NCBI GenBank assembly: GCA_030674185.1
Contig: JAPXFY010000015.1
Location: 22,683,486-22,747,485, forward strand
Direction of reading: 5' to 3'
Length of the DNA: 64,000 nt
Source: Monoplex corrugatus
Lineage: Eukaryota; Mollusca; Gastropoda; Littorinimorpha; Ranellidae
The translations under genes and the position numbers were made by a program. Positions 46,081 through 58,070 of this stretch are shown one piece after another; the first letter of the stretch is position 1; each line of letters begins with the position of its first letter. The notes below the pieces were generated by a model. That model did no database searches. It was given only the letters and a program-made list of their open reading frames with translations, and was not told where the DNA came from.

Positions 46081-46410
46081 GGTATGGACACAGGAGGGGT
46101 CATGAACACATGAATATTCAAATGCTGAATAAGGTAAGAAGCTGTCTCATAACTGGCTGGTCATTCGGGAGTGCGGTGGTAGAGACGTCAGCTTTTCTCA
46201 GACCCAGTATAATGAGGGTGGTGGCCATCTCCGCGTCCTCACAGCTTTACCTTCCTCAACTCTGAACAAAATCAAGTACCTATTCACAGGATACACTGGA
46301 GGCCATATGCACAGTTTTCTTGAGCCAGACTGGAACCCACGCAGTCAGACAGGAAGACATGAGATTTACCGTGACGCCAGTCAGGCTTCAGTACTAAATG
46401 CTGAACGCCT
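46081..46410. repeat. Segment duplicated at 48885-49215, containing family C (tRNA-like part on minus strand)
   Basis: GGTCATGAACACATGAATAT, AAGAAGCTGTCTCATAACTG, GCTGGTCATTCGGGAGTGCG and the family C blocks follow in the same order at 48900-49205. On the minus strand TGGCGTCACGGTAAATCTC (A box-like) and GCGTGGGTTCCAGTCTGG (B box-like) mark a tRNA-derived head. Confidence 0.7.
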
Positions 46411-46427
46411 AAATACTGAATAAAAAA

Positions 46428-46569
46428 ATGTTGTTATTGTTGTTGTTGTTGTTGTTCTTCTTCTTCTTCCTTCCTTCTTCCTTCCTTCCTTCCTTCTTCT
46501 TCCTTCCTTCTTCTTCCTCTCCTTCTTCCTTCTTCTTCTTCTTCTTCGTCGTCGTCGTCGTCGTCGTCC
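46428..46569. repeat. (TTG)n-(TTC)n-(GTC)n microsatellite
   Basis: Successive trinucleotide runs with CCTTCCTTCC interruptions. Confidence 0.95.
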
Positions 46570-46981
46570 TCACCGGTTCAGTGGCACCGAACTCCCGTTG
46601 CTCAGTTTTGCTCTTCAACATACTACCAAACTCAAGTTTATTAGTCTAAGTTCCAGTCCAGAAAGTCCATATCAGCTGGCGGTGTGAAGCGACCACGGGA
46701 CCACCCACAAGAAGAGACTATGCACTGTTGCAGGATCACGTAAGTGGAGTTTAGTAGTGCCTGCTGTGATCTGATATACACAAGACACTACCTAATAACA
46801 CCCACCCACCCCACTCCTACCTCCTACCATCGACAGTAATCTCACAGTGTCGTACCAAATGAGCGTCCCCCAGAATACAAGTACCGACAGACCGAGAACA
46901 GAGACGCCAAATCATAATGACCGAAAGATTGACACTAAACGTATGGGGTAATAATCAACATAAGCAAAGCTTCCAACTTGA

Positions 46982-47460
46982 ACCAGTCGCCGTGGTGTAG
47001 TGGTTAGCGCAACGGACTACAGACTGGAAGGTTGTGGGTTCGAATCCCCATCAGTCCCTTTAAAAATCACTGAGGAATTTTTCGGCCTCAACCGGCTTCT
47101 ACCCAGAGTTGGGCGTGCAATGGGCTCATTGGGAAGACTGGGATCACACAGTCGAGTCTCATCCACTTTACGTATGTGTCATTGAGGGTGTTGCTCAAAT
47201 CTTCTCACCAGCACTGCAGGTGTCTGTGTCTCTCGGGTCTGGTTGAAGCCAGGATATATCATGACAGTAAGCGTAGAGTACAGCCCTGTCACGCAGTCTC
47301 AATTCTGGATGGAACTCCATAGCATCATGATTATCAGCCTCATCGACATCATCATCATCGCATTGTAAAAAAAAAATGTGCCAGCTTCTGTAAAAAAAAA
47401 AAGGTGAGCACAAAAGGTAAATTCCTTGAGTGTGAAGATCCTAAAAAAGATTAAAATATT
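46982..47460 (+). mobile_element. tRNA-derived SINE, family A, best preserved copy
   Basis: A box GTGTAGTGGTTAGCGCAACG (46994-47013) and B box GGTTCGAATCC (47037-47047) are intact, as needed for RNA polymerase III. The body has GGGCGTGCAATGGGCTCATT and GGGAAGACTGGGATCACAC; the tail has GCGTAGAGTACAGCCCTGTC, CATCATGATTATCAG and CCTTGAGTGTGAAGATCCTA with a short A-rich end. Length is about 480 bases. Confidence 0.9.
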
Positions 47461-48269
47461 AGCAGAACTTTCCAGCACTTCGTGTGAAAAAAATGCCACT
47501 TGGCTAAGACGGGAAAACTCGTCAAGGATAAAGCAACAACTTAAGATAAGAAAATGACATCTGGGTGATATGAAAAGGGACAACAGAAGGATATCTTGGA
47601 GCTAGAAAGGTCAACAGAATGACCACACTTATTTGGTTCAAGTAAAAAAAATTGGCCCAGTAAAATTAATTGCATTGTCACAAAGGAGTTATCACTTGGA
47701 AACGAAAGATATCTTTTTCAGACGTGGGAAAAATGAAAACAGAGGGGAAAAAGGAGCTTCCAGAGAGACAGAGACAGCAGAGACAGAGAACGAAAGATGG
47801 AGATACAGAGAGCTTCCAGAGAGTAGAACGAGAGTACAGTATTTATACATGGTTTAGTCAAATAAGTATAGGGGTTCTCTAACTAAGATGAAAAACAACA
47901 TGATGCAGAAACTGTTGTGCAGACTGAAAATAATGAAGTATATCTGTAGAAGTTGGTAGATATATGTCAACATGGGAAATGCAAGCTGCAGTGACGCTGA
48001 CGGATTTTAGCCTATTCTCAAGGAGCTGCGATTGCATAGGCTTATTCCCTATCCTGTGGGTTACATACAAAAAGAAAACTGAAAACACTCCATCAAGATA
48101 CACAGTACTGCATCAGTTTGCGACAGATCCAAGATATGATTATAGTTATCTTTGACTCTAAATGTTTTCGCAGTAAGCGTGCAACAGCATTGCGTTATCG
48201 TTCGATATCTGTGGCGAAGGTGCAAAGCAGAGAATCTCGTAGAGTTCGACTTTTTTTTTTTAAATAATG

Positions 48270-48345
48270 ACCGTAAATTCATATTCTTTTTCTTATATAC
48301 ACCTGACAAAGGGCACCTGGTCGAAAAGTTATTTTGTTTGTAACA
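48270..48345 (+). repeat. Hammerhead-like / Penelope-type repeat piece
   Basis: ACACCTGACAAAGGGCACCT followed by GGTCGAAAAGTT: the same CTGACAAAGG-stem-CGAAAA layout as at 42410 and 50708. Confidence 0.4.
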
Positions 48346-48489
48346 TAAACGTGCGAATTTCGTTAGCGTACATTTCTGGTTCTTTAGGCTTAGTGAAATT
48401 TGCCAGTGCGCGGAGTCACAACAGGAAACAATATGTGATGAAAGAGAAACAGTTAAAATGGTTGTATCTATGTCAAGTGCTTTGCTATG

Positions 48490-48730
48490 AAGGTGACAAA
48501 ACTTTATCAGTGCTTTTTATTTTCTCTGCGAGTGTTTGTAACACAAATAGCATGTCAGTTGTGCCTCTGTTTGATCGTGGCCTGCCTGGCAGTCAGATAG
48601 TTCTTCTCTATCTAGGGCTTCAGTCTGTTGAGAATAATTACGAGCAAAATCTTACTGGCGTGGCTGATAAGGGCGATGGTTCTGTAGTTGTTGCAATAGG
48701 TGACAATAATACATGTAGTGTAACTGGAAT
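48490..48730 (-). mobile_element. Small LINE reverse transcriptase fragment
   Basis: Minus strand: NNYRTIALISHASKILLVII then LNRLKP is the standard 'YR.I.L.S..SK......RL' RT box. After a frameshift, EELSDCQAGHDQTEAQLT follows ('E.LS..QAGF..GR.T'). A few dozen residues only; decayed. Confidence 0.6.
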
Positions 48731-48732
48731 GG

Positions 48733-49370
48733 ATACACCAAGCTCGAGTCACCGACCACTGTAAGATCAAAGAAGTAAAAGGCAAAACACAACCGGTATG
48801 GGCACAGGAGGAATAAGTCATTCATCACTGAAAGATCATATTCTACATTTAGAAAAGCAGAGAAAAACAACAGAAGCATAATTGGTAGGGTACAGAAGGA
48901 AAGGGTCATGAATCACGAATATTCAAATACTGAATAAGCTAAGAAGCTGTCCCATAACTGGCTGGTTATAAGGGAGTGAGGGGTGCAGAGACCTCATCTT
49001 TTCTCAAAGCCAATATAACGAGGGTGGTGGCCATCTTTGCGTCCTCACAACTTTATCTTCCGCAACTGTGAGCAAAGTCAGTTGCACATTCACAGGATCC
49101 ACTGACAGCCGCATGCACAGTTTTCTTGAGCCAGACTCGAATCCATGCAGTCAGACAGGAAGACGTGAGATTTACCGTTACACCAGTCAGATTTCAATAC
49201 TAAATGCTGAGTACAGAAGAGTCAAATATTGAATACAATGTTCTTATGATCTAATGACCGGTGAAAGTACAAAGAAACAGATGACACAATATAATGTGAG
49301 GAGAAAAAAAAAGACCATCACTTGCTGAATAAGATTATATACATGTATTAATGTGAACCAGGTTAATGAC
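48733..49370. repeat. Further exon 2 acceptor-like copies and duplicated family C segment
   Basis: Acceptor-like units at 48733-48800 and 48800-48850, plus 49248-49300 (GATCTAATGACCGGTGAAAG, TACAAAGAAACAGATGACAC), which is close to exon 2's own flank. 48885-49215 repeats 46081-46410. Confidence 0.65.
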
Positions 49371-49441
49371 GAATTCTATTCTTTTCCTCGTCATCTTGGT
49401 CGACTGCTTGGTTGATAGTACTGCTTGGTATGTAGATTACG

Positions 49442-49508
<67 letters not shown>

Positions 49509-49511
49509 GTG
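49442..49511. repeat. (GT)n microsatellite followed by TTTG-rich tract
   Basis: GT tract; T/G-rich low complexity continues to 49660. Confidence 0.95.
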
Positions 49512-50017
49512 TTTGTTTGTTGTTTTTTTTGTTTTGTTTGTTTGTTTTTTACTGTGTGTTTTTTTGTTTGTTTATTTGTTTGTTTTGTTTTGTTTTTTCC
49601 AGTCGGTTGGTTTTGTTTGCTTAGTTGGTGGTTGGTTGGTTTATTTTTTCTTTTGTTTTAGTATGATTTTCATTGCAGATGTCGATTTTGTGAAATAACC
49701 AAGGCCAGAGATTTATAATGGAACCGAAATAAATATTTTTAGACACTGAGTTTACATATGAGTAACGTAATATATCGATTTGTGTCTGTAAAAAAAGTTA
49801 AATAAACAAGTACAATTTTCTTACAAGTGTTGTCAGATTGAGTGTCTGACCAAGGCCTTTAAACTTTATCAGAGGAAAGCTAAAGTAAATTTACTGTGAG
49901 GTGTTTGTCGAATCGGTGAACTAACGAGGGATATAAATCATCAGATTAAAGGCAAGGTAAATAAATGAATTGGTACAGCTTTCATTCGCGAGCAAAATTG
50001 TCGACTGACCTATTTAA

Positions 50018-50202
50018 TCTTTTGACTCCTGCACCCTATTCACCAACTGCAAAAACTAAACCCTTTGACTCCCTCACCCTATATCCACCAGCTTCCTGAA
50101 GAAAACTGGTGGGTAGGGTAAGGGATTCAAATGGTTGTTTTTGCTTTGCTAGCATAGTTGACAACACAGGATGCTGGTGGACAGGGTGCGGGAGTCAAAG
50201 GG
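50018..50202. mobile_element. TTAA-flanked MITE, family M, copy 1
   Basis: 185 bases between TTAA at 50014-50017 and 50203-50206. The ends match as inverted repeats: TTTGACTCCTGCACCCTATT CACCA on the left and, complemented, TTTGACTCCCGCACCCTGTC CACCA on the right. A central palindrome (CACCAGCTTCCTGAAG / AACTGGTGGGTAGGG) is present. No coding capacity; the TTAA target suggests piggyBac-type mobilisation. Confidence 0.8.
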
Positions 50203-50450
50203 TTAAAGCTTTATTGGGATAAAGCCAAGGTCACTCTTGTCTAAAGTCTAATAATGACAAATCAGTCTTTGTTATCTTCGTTGTTTGCCAAAGTCAAACA
50301 GTGTCAGCAAGTACAAGCAGGTTGCTTTCGCAAGCCTCATCTGAAACGGTCAACAAGAACAGAAGTTGCCAAGTGAGGTAATGAATTTCAAGCTACGTAT
50401 GAGTTCAGGAACCAGTTTAAATTAAAAAAAAAAAGAAAAGAAAAAAATCA

Positions 50451-50845
50451 GAACGCGTATTTAATACAACCAGACAAAACAGACGCAAATTTTCGGCCAA
50501 CTGGCCTTTGTCAAGCGTAAGATCACAAACAAACAAACACCAGACAAAGACTGAAACTTCCCTGCTGCTTCGTTCAGTGTGAGCTATGAGAAAAGGAATA
50601 AAATGACCAGTCATTTTAGTCAGTTTATTCCTTTTCTCCCACTGGACGGAGCAGCAGGGCAATTTCAGTCGTACTGTACCTGGTGTGTGTTTGTTTCTGG
50701 TCTTACGCTTGACAAAGGCCAGTTGGCCGAAAATTTGCACCTGTCTTGTTTGGTTGTATTAAATACGCGTTCTTATTCTTTTTTCGTGTTTTCTTCTGGT
50801 TCCTGTTTGCTTGAACGCGGGCAGTCACACTTGGTTTGGATTACG
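50451..50845. repeat. Penelope/foldback-type repeat, copy 2
   Basis: Two arms of about 155-160 bases (50451-50607, 50610-50772) are inverted copies meeting at AAAATGACCAGTCATTTT. Each arm contains GGCCAACTGGCC and GACAAAGGCCAGTTGGCCGA (as complement or direct), the hammerhead-like element. The right side then continues GGTTCCTGTTTGCTTGAACG as in 42500. Confidence 0.7.
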
Positions 50846-50968
50846 TTTGAGTTTATTCATTTGGGTGTAGCGCATATGGAATTGTCGGAGTGTGATGCAT
50901 CGATCACGAACAATCTCCAAACAAACGCAAAACCATAGCTACTGAATGTACAGTATATGCTAATCATA

Positions 50969-51270
<302 letters not shown>

Positions 51271-51594
51271 TGCTGTTATTGTTGTTCTGGTTGTTTTGTT
51301 GGTGGTGGTGGTTTTTGTCTGATTTTTGTTTTGTTTTGGTTCTTTTAAAAAAAATCACACACACGATCAAAAGATGAACATGTACAGCTATCACGAGCTT
51401 TGTGAGTGTTTACATTTTGTGTACTGAAATCAAGTGAAATGATGTTATATTAAAAACCTGAAAATGTTATAATGCTAGAGGTACTTTCTATTGTTGTATT
51501 GTTAATACTGTTAACGTTTGTGGGGCAAAAATGTGGCGTGCATGTCCCAGTCGTGCTTTTGGCGCTTTGAATTGTTCGTCCTTATACGTGTACT

Positions 51595-51990
51595 CACAGT
51601 TTTCAGTTAGAGTAACGGACTACTGACTGTGGGGTCGAGGGTTTTAGCCCCCATGAGCAAATAAAAACAATTAGTGTGTGATTTTTCTGGGCGCGAGCAG
51701 CTTTAAACCAAAGTTCAGCTGTATTATGGGCTCGTTGGGATGGCTGGGAACACACATTTGTGTCTCCTCCACTTCATGGATTGAAAATGTTGCTCAAATT
51801 TCTTGACCAGCACCACAGCCGTCGGTAGCTATCGTGCTGCTTGACGACAGGATGTATTTTTCTATGCGTAGTGCGCAACCCTTCATACAAAAAGATAACT
51901 CCATAGTATCATCATTATCATACCCATTTTTATCATCTTAGCGCTGTGAAAGGCTGTCCTAAATTCTGTGGCGTTTCATGCTCTGCTCTG
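51595..51990 (+). mobile_element. tRNA-derived SINE, family A, diverged
   Basis: AGTAACGGACTACTGACTGT, GTCGAGGGTTTTAGCCCC (decayed B box), TATTATGGGCTCGTTGGGAT and TTGCTCAAATTTCTTGACCA follow family A order. Confidence 0.65.
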
Positions 51991-52085
51991 TTGAATTGAG
52001 TTTCAGTGGGGATTATGACGAAGGTGCGTCGCAGAAGATAGGGCACACAGATAAAATAACCTACTCATCCCAACAAAATTCATTA

Positions 52086-52089
<4 letters not shown>

Positions 52090-52161
<72 letters not shown>
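52090..52161. repeat. (CT)n microsatellite
   Basis: Pure CT tract, about 36 units. Confidence 0.97.
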
Positions 52162-52164
<3 letters not shown>

Positions 52165-52453
52165 ATGCATATTATTTTTCAATACGTTCTTTAACTTTTA
52201 CCAAGACCTTTCTAAAAAAAAACGAAGAAGTCATCCATCCAATAACAGTTGAGAAATATGATGACAGACTGGACTGAAACTAAAGGTGTTCACGCAAGCC
52301 TGTAAAGTGACGTAAACATCACAGATCACAGGATCGATTTGCAGTAACTCATCCTACAACATGACTGATCGACTGATTGATTGATTACTGTATTTATTAA
52401 TAAATTTGTTTATTCATTCATAGTGAAAAACAGTAACACGAGTGCTCACTTAC

Positions 52454-52538
52454 CCGTTTGTCTCGAGACTGAAGCTGTTGAAACTATGACGATGGCAGAC
52501 GACATCAAAATCAGCCGAAGTGAATATTTTCCTGCCAT
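52454..52538 (-). CDS. Gene 1 (type I membrane protein), exon 1: signal peptide
   Basis: ATG at 52538 in the context GAGATGG starts MAGKYSLRLILMSSAIVIVS with TASVSRQT, and the donor CGG|GTAAGT follows. A short basic start, a hydrophobic core and small residues (STASVS) make a good signal peptide with cleavage near the last serine. Outgoing phase 1 agrees exactly with exon 2, 6.8 kb downstream. The sequence before the ATG contains GTAACAGAAGGCGACGATGA-type DNA, a likely short 5'UTR; no TATA box is seen. Confidence 0.8.
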
Positions 52539-52619
52539 CTCGTCGGTAATAATTCTTGTCATCGTCGCCTTCTGTTACACTATAGAGAGGTGAAAATATT
52601 AAAGTCTTAATATTCAGGT

Positions 52620-53140
52620 TTTTTTTATATTCAAACAAGGAATGTTGGTTTGCCATCAACATCCATGGATGTTACTAAATGCTACGTCAGGGCTACAACC
52701 AGAAAAGACACCTGTCACTAATCATTATAAGCAAATTTAAAACAGCGTGTATTGGGTTAGGTGAAAACGGTCTGGAAGTTAGTCAAATCGGAAAGATGTA
52801 TCACTAATAATGAAACCAGAAAATATTGACGTATGTTCATTAGTGTTATTGTGACATATCACCAGAAACATGTTTATAACAGTTTTTATCAGATACAGAA
52901 TGAGTTATAAACAATTTAGGTGAATTACGACAAATACCAGGAATCCCTTCTTTTACCCTTTACGCTCATTTCGTGATATCTATAAAATAAGCTGCATTTC
53001 TTGTTTCATTGTGAAGGTTATAGACAGATCAGTAGCGGGTATATCGGACGATATATGCAAGACAGTGATCATCTAGATGACAAAAGTAAAATGTAAAAGC
53101 TAACTCAGTAACCAAACGACTAGTGGTCCTAAAGGTTTTT
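52620..53140. other. Upstream flank of gene 1, nothing recognised
   Basis: AT-rich DNA without clear promoter motifs or repeats. Confidence 0.35.
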
Positions 53141-53157
53141 CTAAGTGTATTCCCTTA

Positions 53158-53246
<89 letters not shown>

Positions 53247-53392
53247 GTGTTGTGTGTGTTGTGTTGTGTTGTGTTGTGTTGTGTTGTGTTGTGTTGTGTT
53301 GTGTTGTGTTGTGTTTGTTGTGTTGTGTTGTGTTTGTGTTGTGTTGGTTTGTGTTGTGTTGTGTATGTGTGGGGGTGTACATGTGGGTGTGC
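53158..53392. repeat. (GT)n passing into (GTGTT)n pentanucleotide array
   Basis: A GT tract to about 53244 changes into GTGTT units (TTGTGTTGTGTTGTGTTGTG) to about 53365, with single-base slips. Confidence 0.97.
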
Positions 53393-53899
53393 ATATGGGT
53401 GTATGTATGTTAAACTCAATTTCAGGTCTCTTCACATTGCTTGATACTAGAGGAAAAACAAAACAACAAAAATGAAATGTGATAAATACAAACCAAAAAA
53501 AAAAAAACACTAAAGAAAACACCACTAAAAAACAAAAGAAACAAAAAAATCAAGTATTAGTTCTACCATAACTATTGCTTCTATTGCCGTTGCCACCAGT
53601 ACTATTATTACTGCTACCACCTCCACTAATATCTTATGCTGTCATTATTCCCCTTAGTTCTGTTATTTTCATTACCAACAACACCATAATCGTCATTGCC
53701 ACTATTACTGGTACTATTGGTGAAGGTCACCAAAAAAAAAAGAAAAAATGAACTGAACTAATATTACAAGGTACCAATACCATATTAATCAAATATAAAA
53801 GTCATAGTGTAGGTCTCGACTTATAACAAAACGCCGATCGGAATTCTTAGTAGAGATTCGAAAAAGTCATATTAGAAAGAATTGCTGAATTTGGCAGAT

Positions 53900-54010
53900 A
53901 TTATAGGGGTCATTAGAACAGGAGTGTGGATTTTTAATCTAGGACTTCAGGAGTGTGAACTTATAATTTGGGACTACAGGAGTGTGGATTTTTAATTTGG
54001 GACAAATCAG
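53900..54010. repeat. Short tandem units: GGAGTGTGGATTTTTAAT
   Basis: Three units of about 34 bases (AGGAGTGTGGATTTTTAATC, AGGAGTGTGAACTTATAATT, AGGAGTGTGGATTTTTAATT) each followed by GGGAC-like sequence. Confidence 0.8.
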
Positions 54011-54149
54011 ATCGTTATTAACCGATGTACGATCACCACATATGCAAGTGCCATTTTCAACATACCTGATCTTAAAACCGCTAATTCTAATGTTTTTTTC
54101 ATTTAAAATTTTTGTTTTATGCATCATCTCATATTATCCTGGAAGGATA

Positions 54150-54154
54150 TGTCT

Positions 54155-54185
<31 letters not shown>

Positions 54186-54297
54186 TGTCTTTCTGTCTCG
54201 TCTGTCTTGTCTTGTCTTGTCTATCTGTCTCGCCTGACTGTCTGTGTGCTGTCTTGTCTGTCTGAGTGACTGTCTGTCTGTCTGTCTGTCTGTCTCT
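54150..54297. repeat. (CTGT)n microsatellite
   Basis: TGTCTGTC tracts interrupted by TTGTCTTGTCTTGTC. Confidence 0.95.
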
Positions 54298-54624
54298 GAA
54301 TAAAATGGGAGAAATGCCAAAACAAACGAAAACAAAACAAACAAAAAACACGTATTCACTTGGCAGATTTTCAGATAAAACACAATGGTCGTATCGAACA
54401 TATAAAAACGTATCATTCGCGAAAAGATACGATCTGATACTTCAAAGGAGAAAATAAACAAAAAGAACGAATAACAAGATGGCAAAACCATTCTATAATT
54501 TGCCTTTTTTCCCCCTTTTTACACACATTATTAAATAAAATCCAGATTTTCTACTTTTCAAGGTCACTGTGATCTTGAAAAAAAAGCGTTAATGAAACAA
54601 AATTTTACCTGGAGTTATTGTTAT

Positions 54625-54905
54625 TTTTGCTTAAAGCCCACCCCACTGTGCAGAGCCATATCAGGGCTATAACCTTCTCGAAACGGACACAATATCTCAC
54701 AAGCGGAAAAAAAAATTGAAAAGAAAATTAAGAACACATATCGATACATTCGCGCTCATAATTTAAGGATATGTCCCTGGCGTGGACCACTCCGTCCAGT
54801 TTATCACCAGAGAGTGGAGAAATCTCGCTTACATATCTTTTATTATAGAATCACACACAGAAACCACAGACAGACACATATCTCTCTCCGGTCGATATGA
54901 ATAAT
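54625..54905 (+). repeat. Interspersed repeat family R1, copy 3 (plus fragment 55655-55720)
   Basis: TTAAAGCCCACCCCACTGTG, CAGAGCCATATCAGGGCTAT, CATAATTTAAGGATATGTCC and GTTTATCACCAGAGAG. The fragment at 55655 keeps only the AAGCCAAGCCAACAGCGCAG start. Confidence 0.65.
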
Positions 54906-54963
54906 CTCCCTTTTCTTCTCAAAAAAGATTGAGAACTGAAAAAGTGCAGGGGACTTAAGTGAA

Positions 54964-55220
54964 AGATAAAGTGTGGAGTAGGGCCAAGCTGGTTAAAGTG
55001 TCTATCTATTAAGCAAGAGATCCCAAGTTCGATTCCCGGTATAGGGATTTTCTCTCCTTTCCATTACAACTCGAGTCCTGGGCTGGGTGCTAGTCTTTCA
55101 TTTGAGACGATATCTCGACATTCCTGTGTCGTGTTGCATGCATTCAGCGTACACAAAAGAATCCACAGCAACAAAAGCGTTGTCCCTGTCAAATTCAGTA
55201 GAAAGGTCCACTCTCACAGG
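54964..55220 (+). mobile_element. tRNA-derived SINE, family B
   Basis: A box-like CCAAGCTGGTTAAAGTGTCT and B box AGTTCGATTCCCGGTA, then GGGTGCTAGTCTTTCATTTG, AGACGATATCTCGACATTCC, GAATCCACAGCAACAAAAGC and GTTGTCCCTGTCAAATTC. The order is shared with 33300-33625 (minus strand). Confidence 0.75.
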
Positions 55221-56014
55221 TGAACGAAATTACACACACACATGAATGGATTCTGACTAATGCGTGCTATGTTGCAGTTTCGTATCAAGGTGACAGAACC
55301 TGTCTATGTCAGGGTGCGTTCTCGCTAAGTATAGCGTGTCAAGGCGTTTTCTCGGCTGTACAGCAGTTATCACGAAAACGAAGATTATGTAAGACAAGAT
55401 AGAGAACATTCGACCAATCTTTTATCTGTATGTATAAAGCATACAATTCACAATAATGAAACACTTACATCGCCAAATCCTTTTCATTATTACTCTCAGT
55501 TGGCACAGGAGCAAGGGAATACTTTGATGTTCTTATTCATAATGAAAAGAACCCCAAATGACAGGAAGAACGGCATGACAAAATTCATGTAAACATAAAC
55601 TAAATAAAAGACGTTTAAACAAACTCAACGCATCAAAGATTCTTATTCTTTTTGTTTTAAGCCAAGCCAACAGCGCAGAGCCATATCAGGGCTATACGAA
55701 ATTAAATTAATTGAAACAGCTTCAGATAAGGTTAGTGCACTTAATATTAGCTACAAATATCGTGTTACTGTATATGAATATAGTTTCTTTATTTCGTATT
55801 CATGTTAGATTTAATGCACAGAATATCAGCTACAAATAGACAGGGAAAGCAAACTGAAAACAAAATTTAATAGTCTGATCCAATTGCAGATATTGAAGCA
55901 GAAAAAAAAATAGTTTTAAAGAACATTTTGGTTTGAAAAAAAGAAAGAGAGAAAAAAAATACGGACGAGGGTTCAAAAGACGAAACAGGGAAAAAATTTA
56001 TGTAACTGTACAAA

Positions 56015-56195
56015 AGGAAACATAAAAGAACAAGACGAAAGGATGTAATTATTATCTTATACCAAAAAAAAAGTTTCTTCGGCAACATTTCATCAAACCT
56101 AACGGAAACATAAAAGAACAAGATGAAAGGATGTCATTATCATTTTATACCAAAACAATTTTCTTCAGCAACATTTCATCAAACCTGTACCTTGT
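56015..56195. repeat. Tandem duplication, about 86-bp period
   Basis: GGAAACATAAAAGAACAAGA, GAAAGGATGT and GCAACATTTCATCAAACCT occur twice in a row with a few substitutions. Confidence 0.8.
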
Positions 56196-56474
56196 ATGCC
56201 TACAACACTACTCACCAACAAATGAGCAAGAGAGAAATTGCTGCGAAGTTCAACTGGCCTGCAACATAATAAATGGAACAAAAATGAGGACCTCACACAC
56301 TCGCTGTTTTCACGTATGATTCACTCATGTGATTCTCCAGCAAAATACCCGACCGTCAAACTTGTTTCTAAAAAATCCCAAGTGAAGAGACAGATAAACA
56401 TAATTTATCAATTATCTGGGGACAGAAACTCGCCGCTGATTAGCGGTCTTGTGATTTTGTTTTCTGTGTGTGAC

Positions 56475-56570
56475 TTTTGAAATGACGTCAGGTTTGAATT
56501 GGTAGTTCTTTTCCAGTCTGTATTTGAAATGACGTTAGATTTGATTTGGCAGTTGTTCTTTTTCAATGTC
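56475..56570. repeat. Tandem pair of GAAATGACGT units
   Basis: GAAATGACGTCAGGTTTGAA and GAAATGACGTTAGATTTGAT head two units of about 46 bases. Confidence 0.7.
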
Positions 56571-56854
56571 TTTTTTTTTTTTTTCAAAGAACATTGTGTC
56601 ATATCGACCACAGAGATGAGTTTATGATCAAATTTGGTTGCAAGATATTTTCAGCCTTTTCTGAGTAGATTTTTTCTCTCCAAATTTGGAGCAAAAGAGT
56701 AGATGTCTAGACCTTTAAGGAATCAAGAACACATAAATTTGGAAATGGCACGGAGGTCAAGGTCATACAAGCATCACACATCCATACACAAAATTTTAAG
56801 TCAGCACATTTTTAGGAAAACGTATCAACAGCATTTTCTCGGGAACTTCAGAAT

Positions 56855-57140
56855 TTAAACTAAAATGCGTACAGTCCATTCTTGTAAATGAATGGCAGGG
56901 GAAACAATTTGTGCCCTCTCTCGTTTTAACTCCCCTTCGTATCAGTTAACGGTATTGACGTTTTTACCTGTAAAGGACACATTTTATTTATGTATGACTT
57001 TCGTTGGTTGGCTGGGTATAATACAACCCGACACAATACAATGCAACTAATCAAACTAAAATGCGTACGGTCCATTCTTGTAAATGAATGGCAGGGGAAA
57101 TAATTTGTACCTTCTCTCGTTTTTACTCTCCTTCGTACAA
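56855..57140. repeat. Direct duplication, 196-bp period
   Basis: AACTAAAATGCGTACAGTCC and ATTCTTGTAAATGAATGGCA with GGGGAAA at 56858 recur at 57054 with few changes. TACAA/ATACAA-rich sequence lies between and after. Confidence 0.8.
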
Positions 57141-57784
57141 CACAATAATATACAAAGTTCTACAACATAATGAAAATCAATACAACACTGCAAAACGATG
57201 CACTACAGCACTTACAATACTATACAAACAATACAAAATATATATCCTTCACACAATACGATACACCCACCAACGACAATAACAGACACTTTCGTGTCCT
57301 CTAAGCTGCCACCCTGGCAAGTCAATATCAAGACGTTCTCTCTTCCAAACGTGTCGCACTCAAATACAGTGAGCGCCCAGATTCGAGATGATTCTAAAAA
57401 CAAGTCCTATTCTTGGGGAGGGGCAGGGACAGGGGAGGAGGTGATCCTAACCGACCAACACCTGGACCAAACCTGATGGCTTGGAAAGTTTTGACACTTT
57501 TCAGTCACTTGTGGCGAGATTAGATTGTGAAGCGGTTTGCGTGCATACTCACTTGTTGGGGAAAAGGGAGGGGGCAGAAGGGACGAGGAGGATAATCGAG
57601 AGGGAGAAGGAAAACAGTTACAGAAGGCAAGGAGAGAAGTTACAAGGTGCTAAGGAAACATGGTTGATTAGGGGGGAAAGAAATACAGAAAGGTTACCGT
57701 TTTAGACACATATGTACTGCACGTATTTTCAACAACAAATGTCTGAATGCATGGGACGTTTGTGTGTTTTAATGCTTGATCCTG

Positions 57785-58070
57785 ACACTAATTCTTCTTA
57801 ATGAAGTAATAAAGTCGTTCTTCGCTTTTTATGATAAAGTCGTTCTTATCCTCTTATGATAAAGTCTTTTTTTTTATCATTATTATGATAGAAATTACCT
57901 TCTTATAATAGTCATTCTTATCTTCTTGTATTAAAGTCGTTCTTACTTTTTTATGTAAAACAGTTCTTATTTTCTTATGATAAAATCGTTCTTATCTTCT
58001 CACAAGAAAGTCGTTCTAATCCTCTTCCCATTAAGTCTTTCTTATTTTCTTACAGTAAAGTCGTTGAAAT
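57785..58070. repeat. Degenerate 28-32 bp minisatellite
   Basis: About nine units of TAAAGTCGTTCTTATCTTCT followed by TATGA, with frequent length changes. Confidence 0.8.

Noticed and set aside
46994..47060. Possible tRNA gene (intact A and B boxes)
   Set aside because: The acceptor stem does not pair and the same sequence recurs as the head of a longer repeat, so it is a SINE.
48267..48764. 165-codon plus-strand frame
   Set aside because: It crosses a Penelope-type piece and an antisense LINE reverse transcriptase fragment; no domain in the sense frame.
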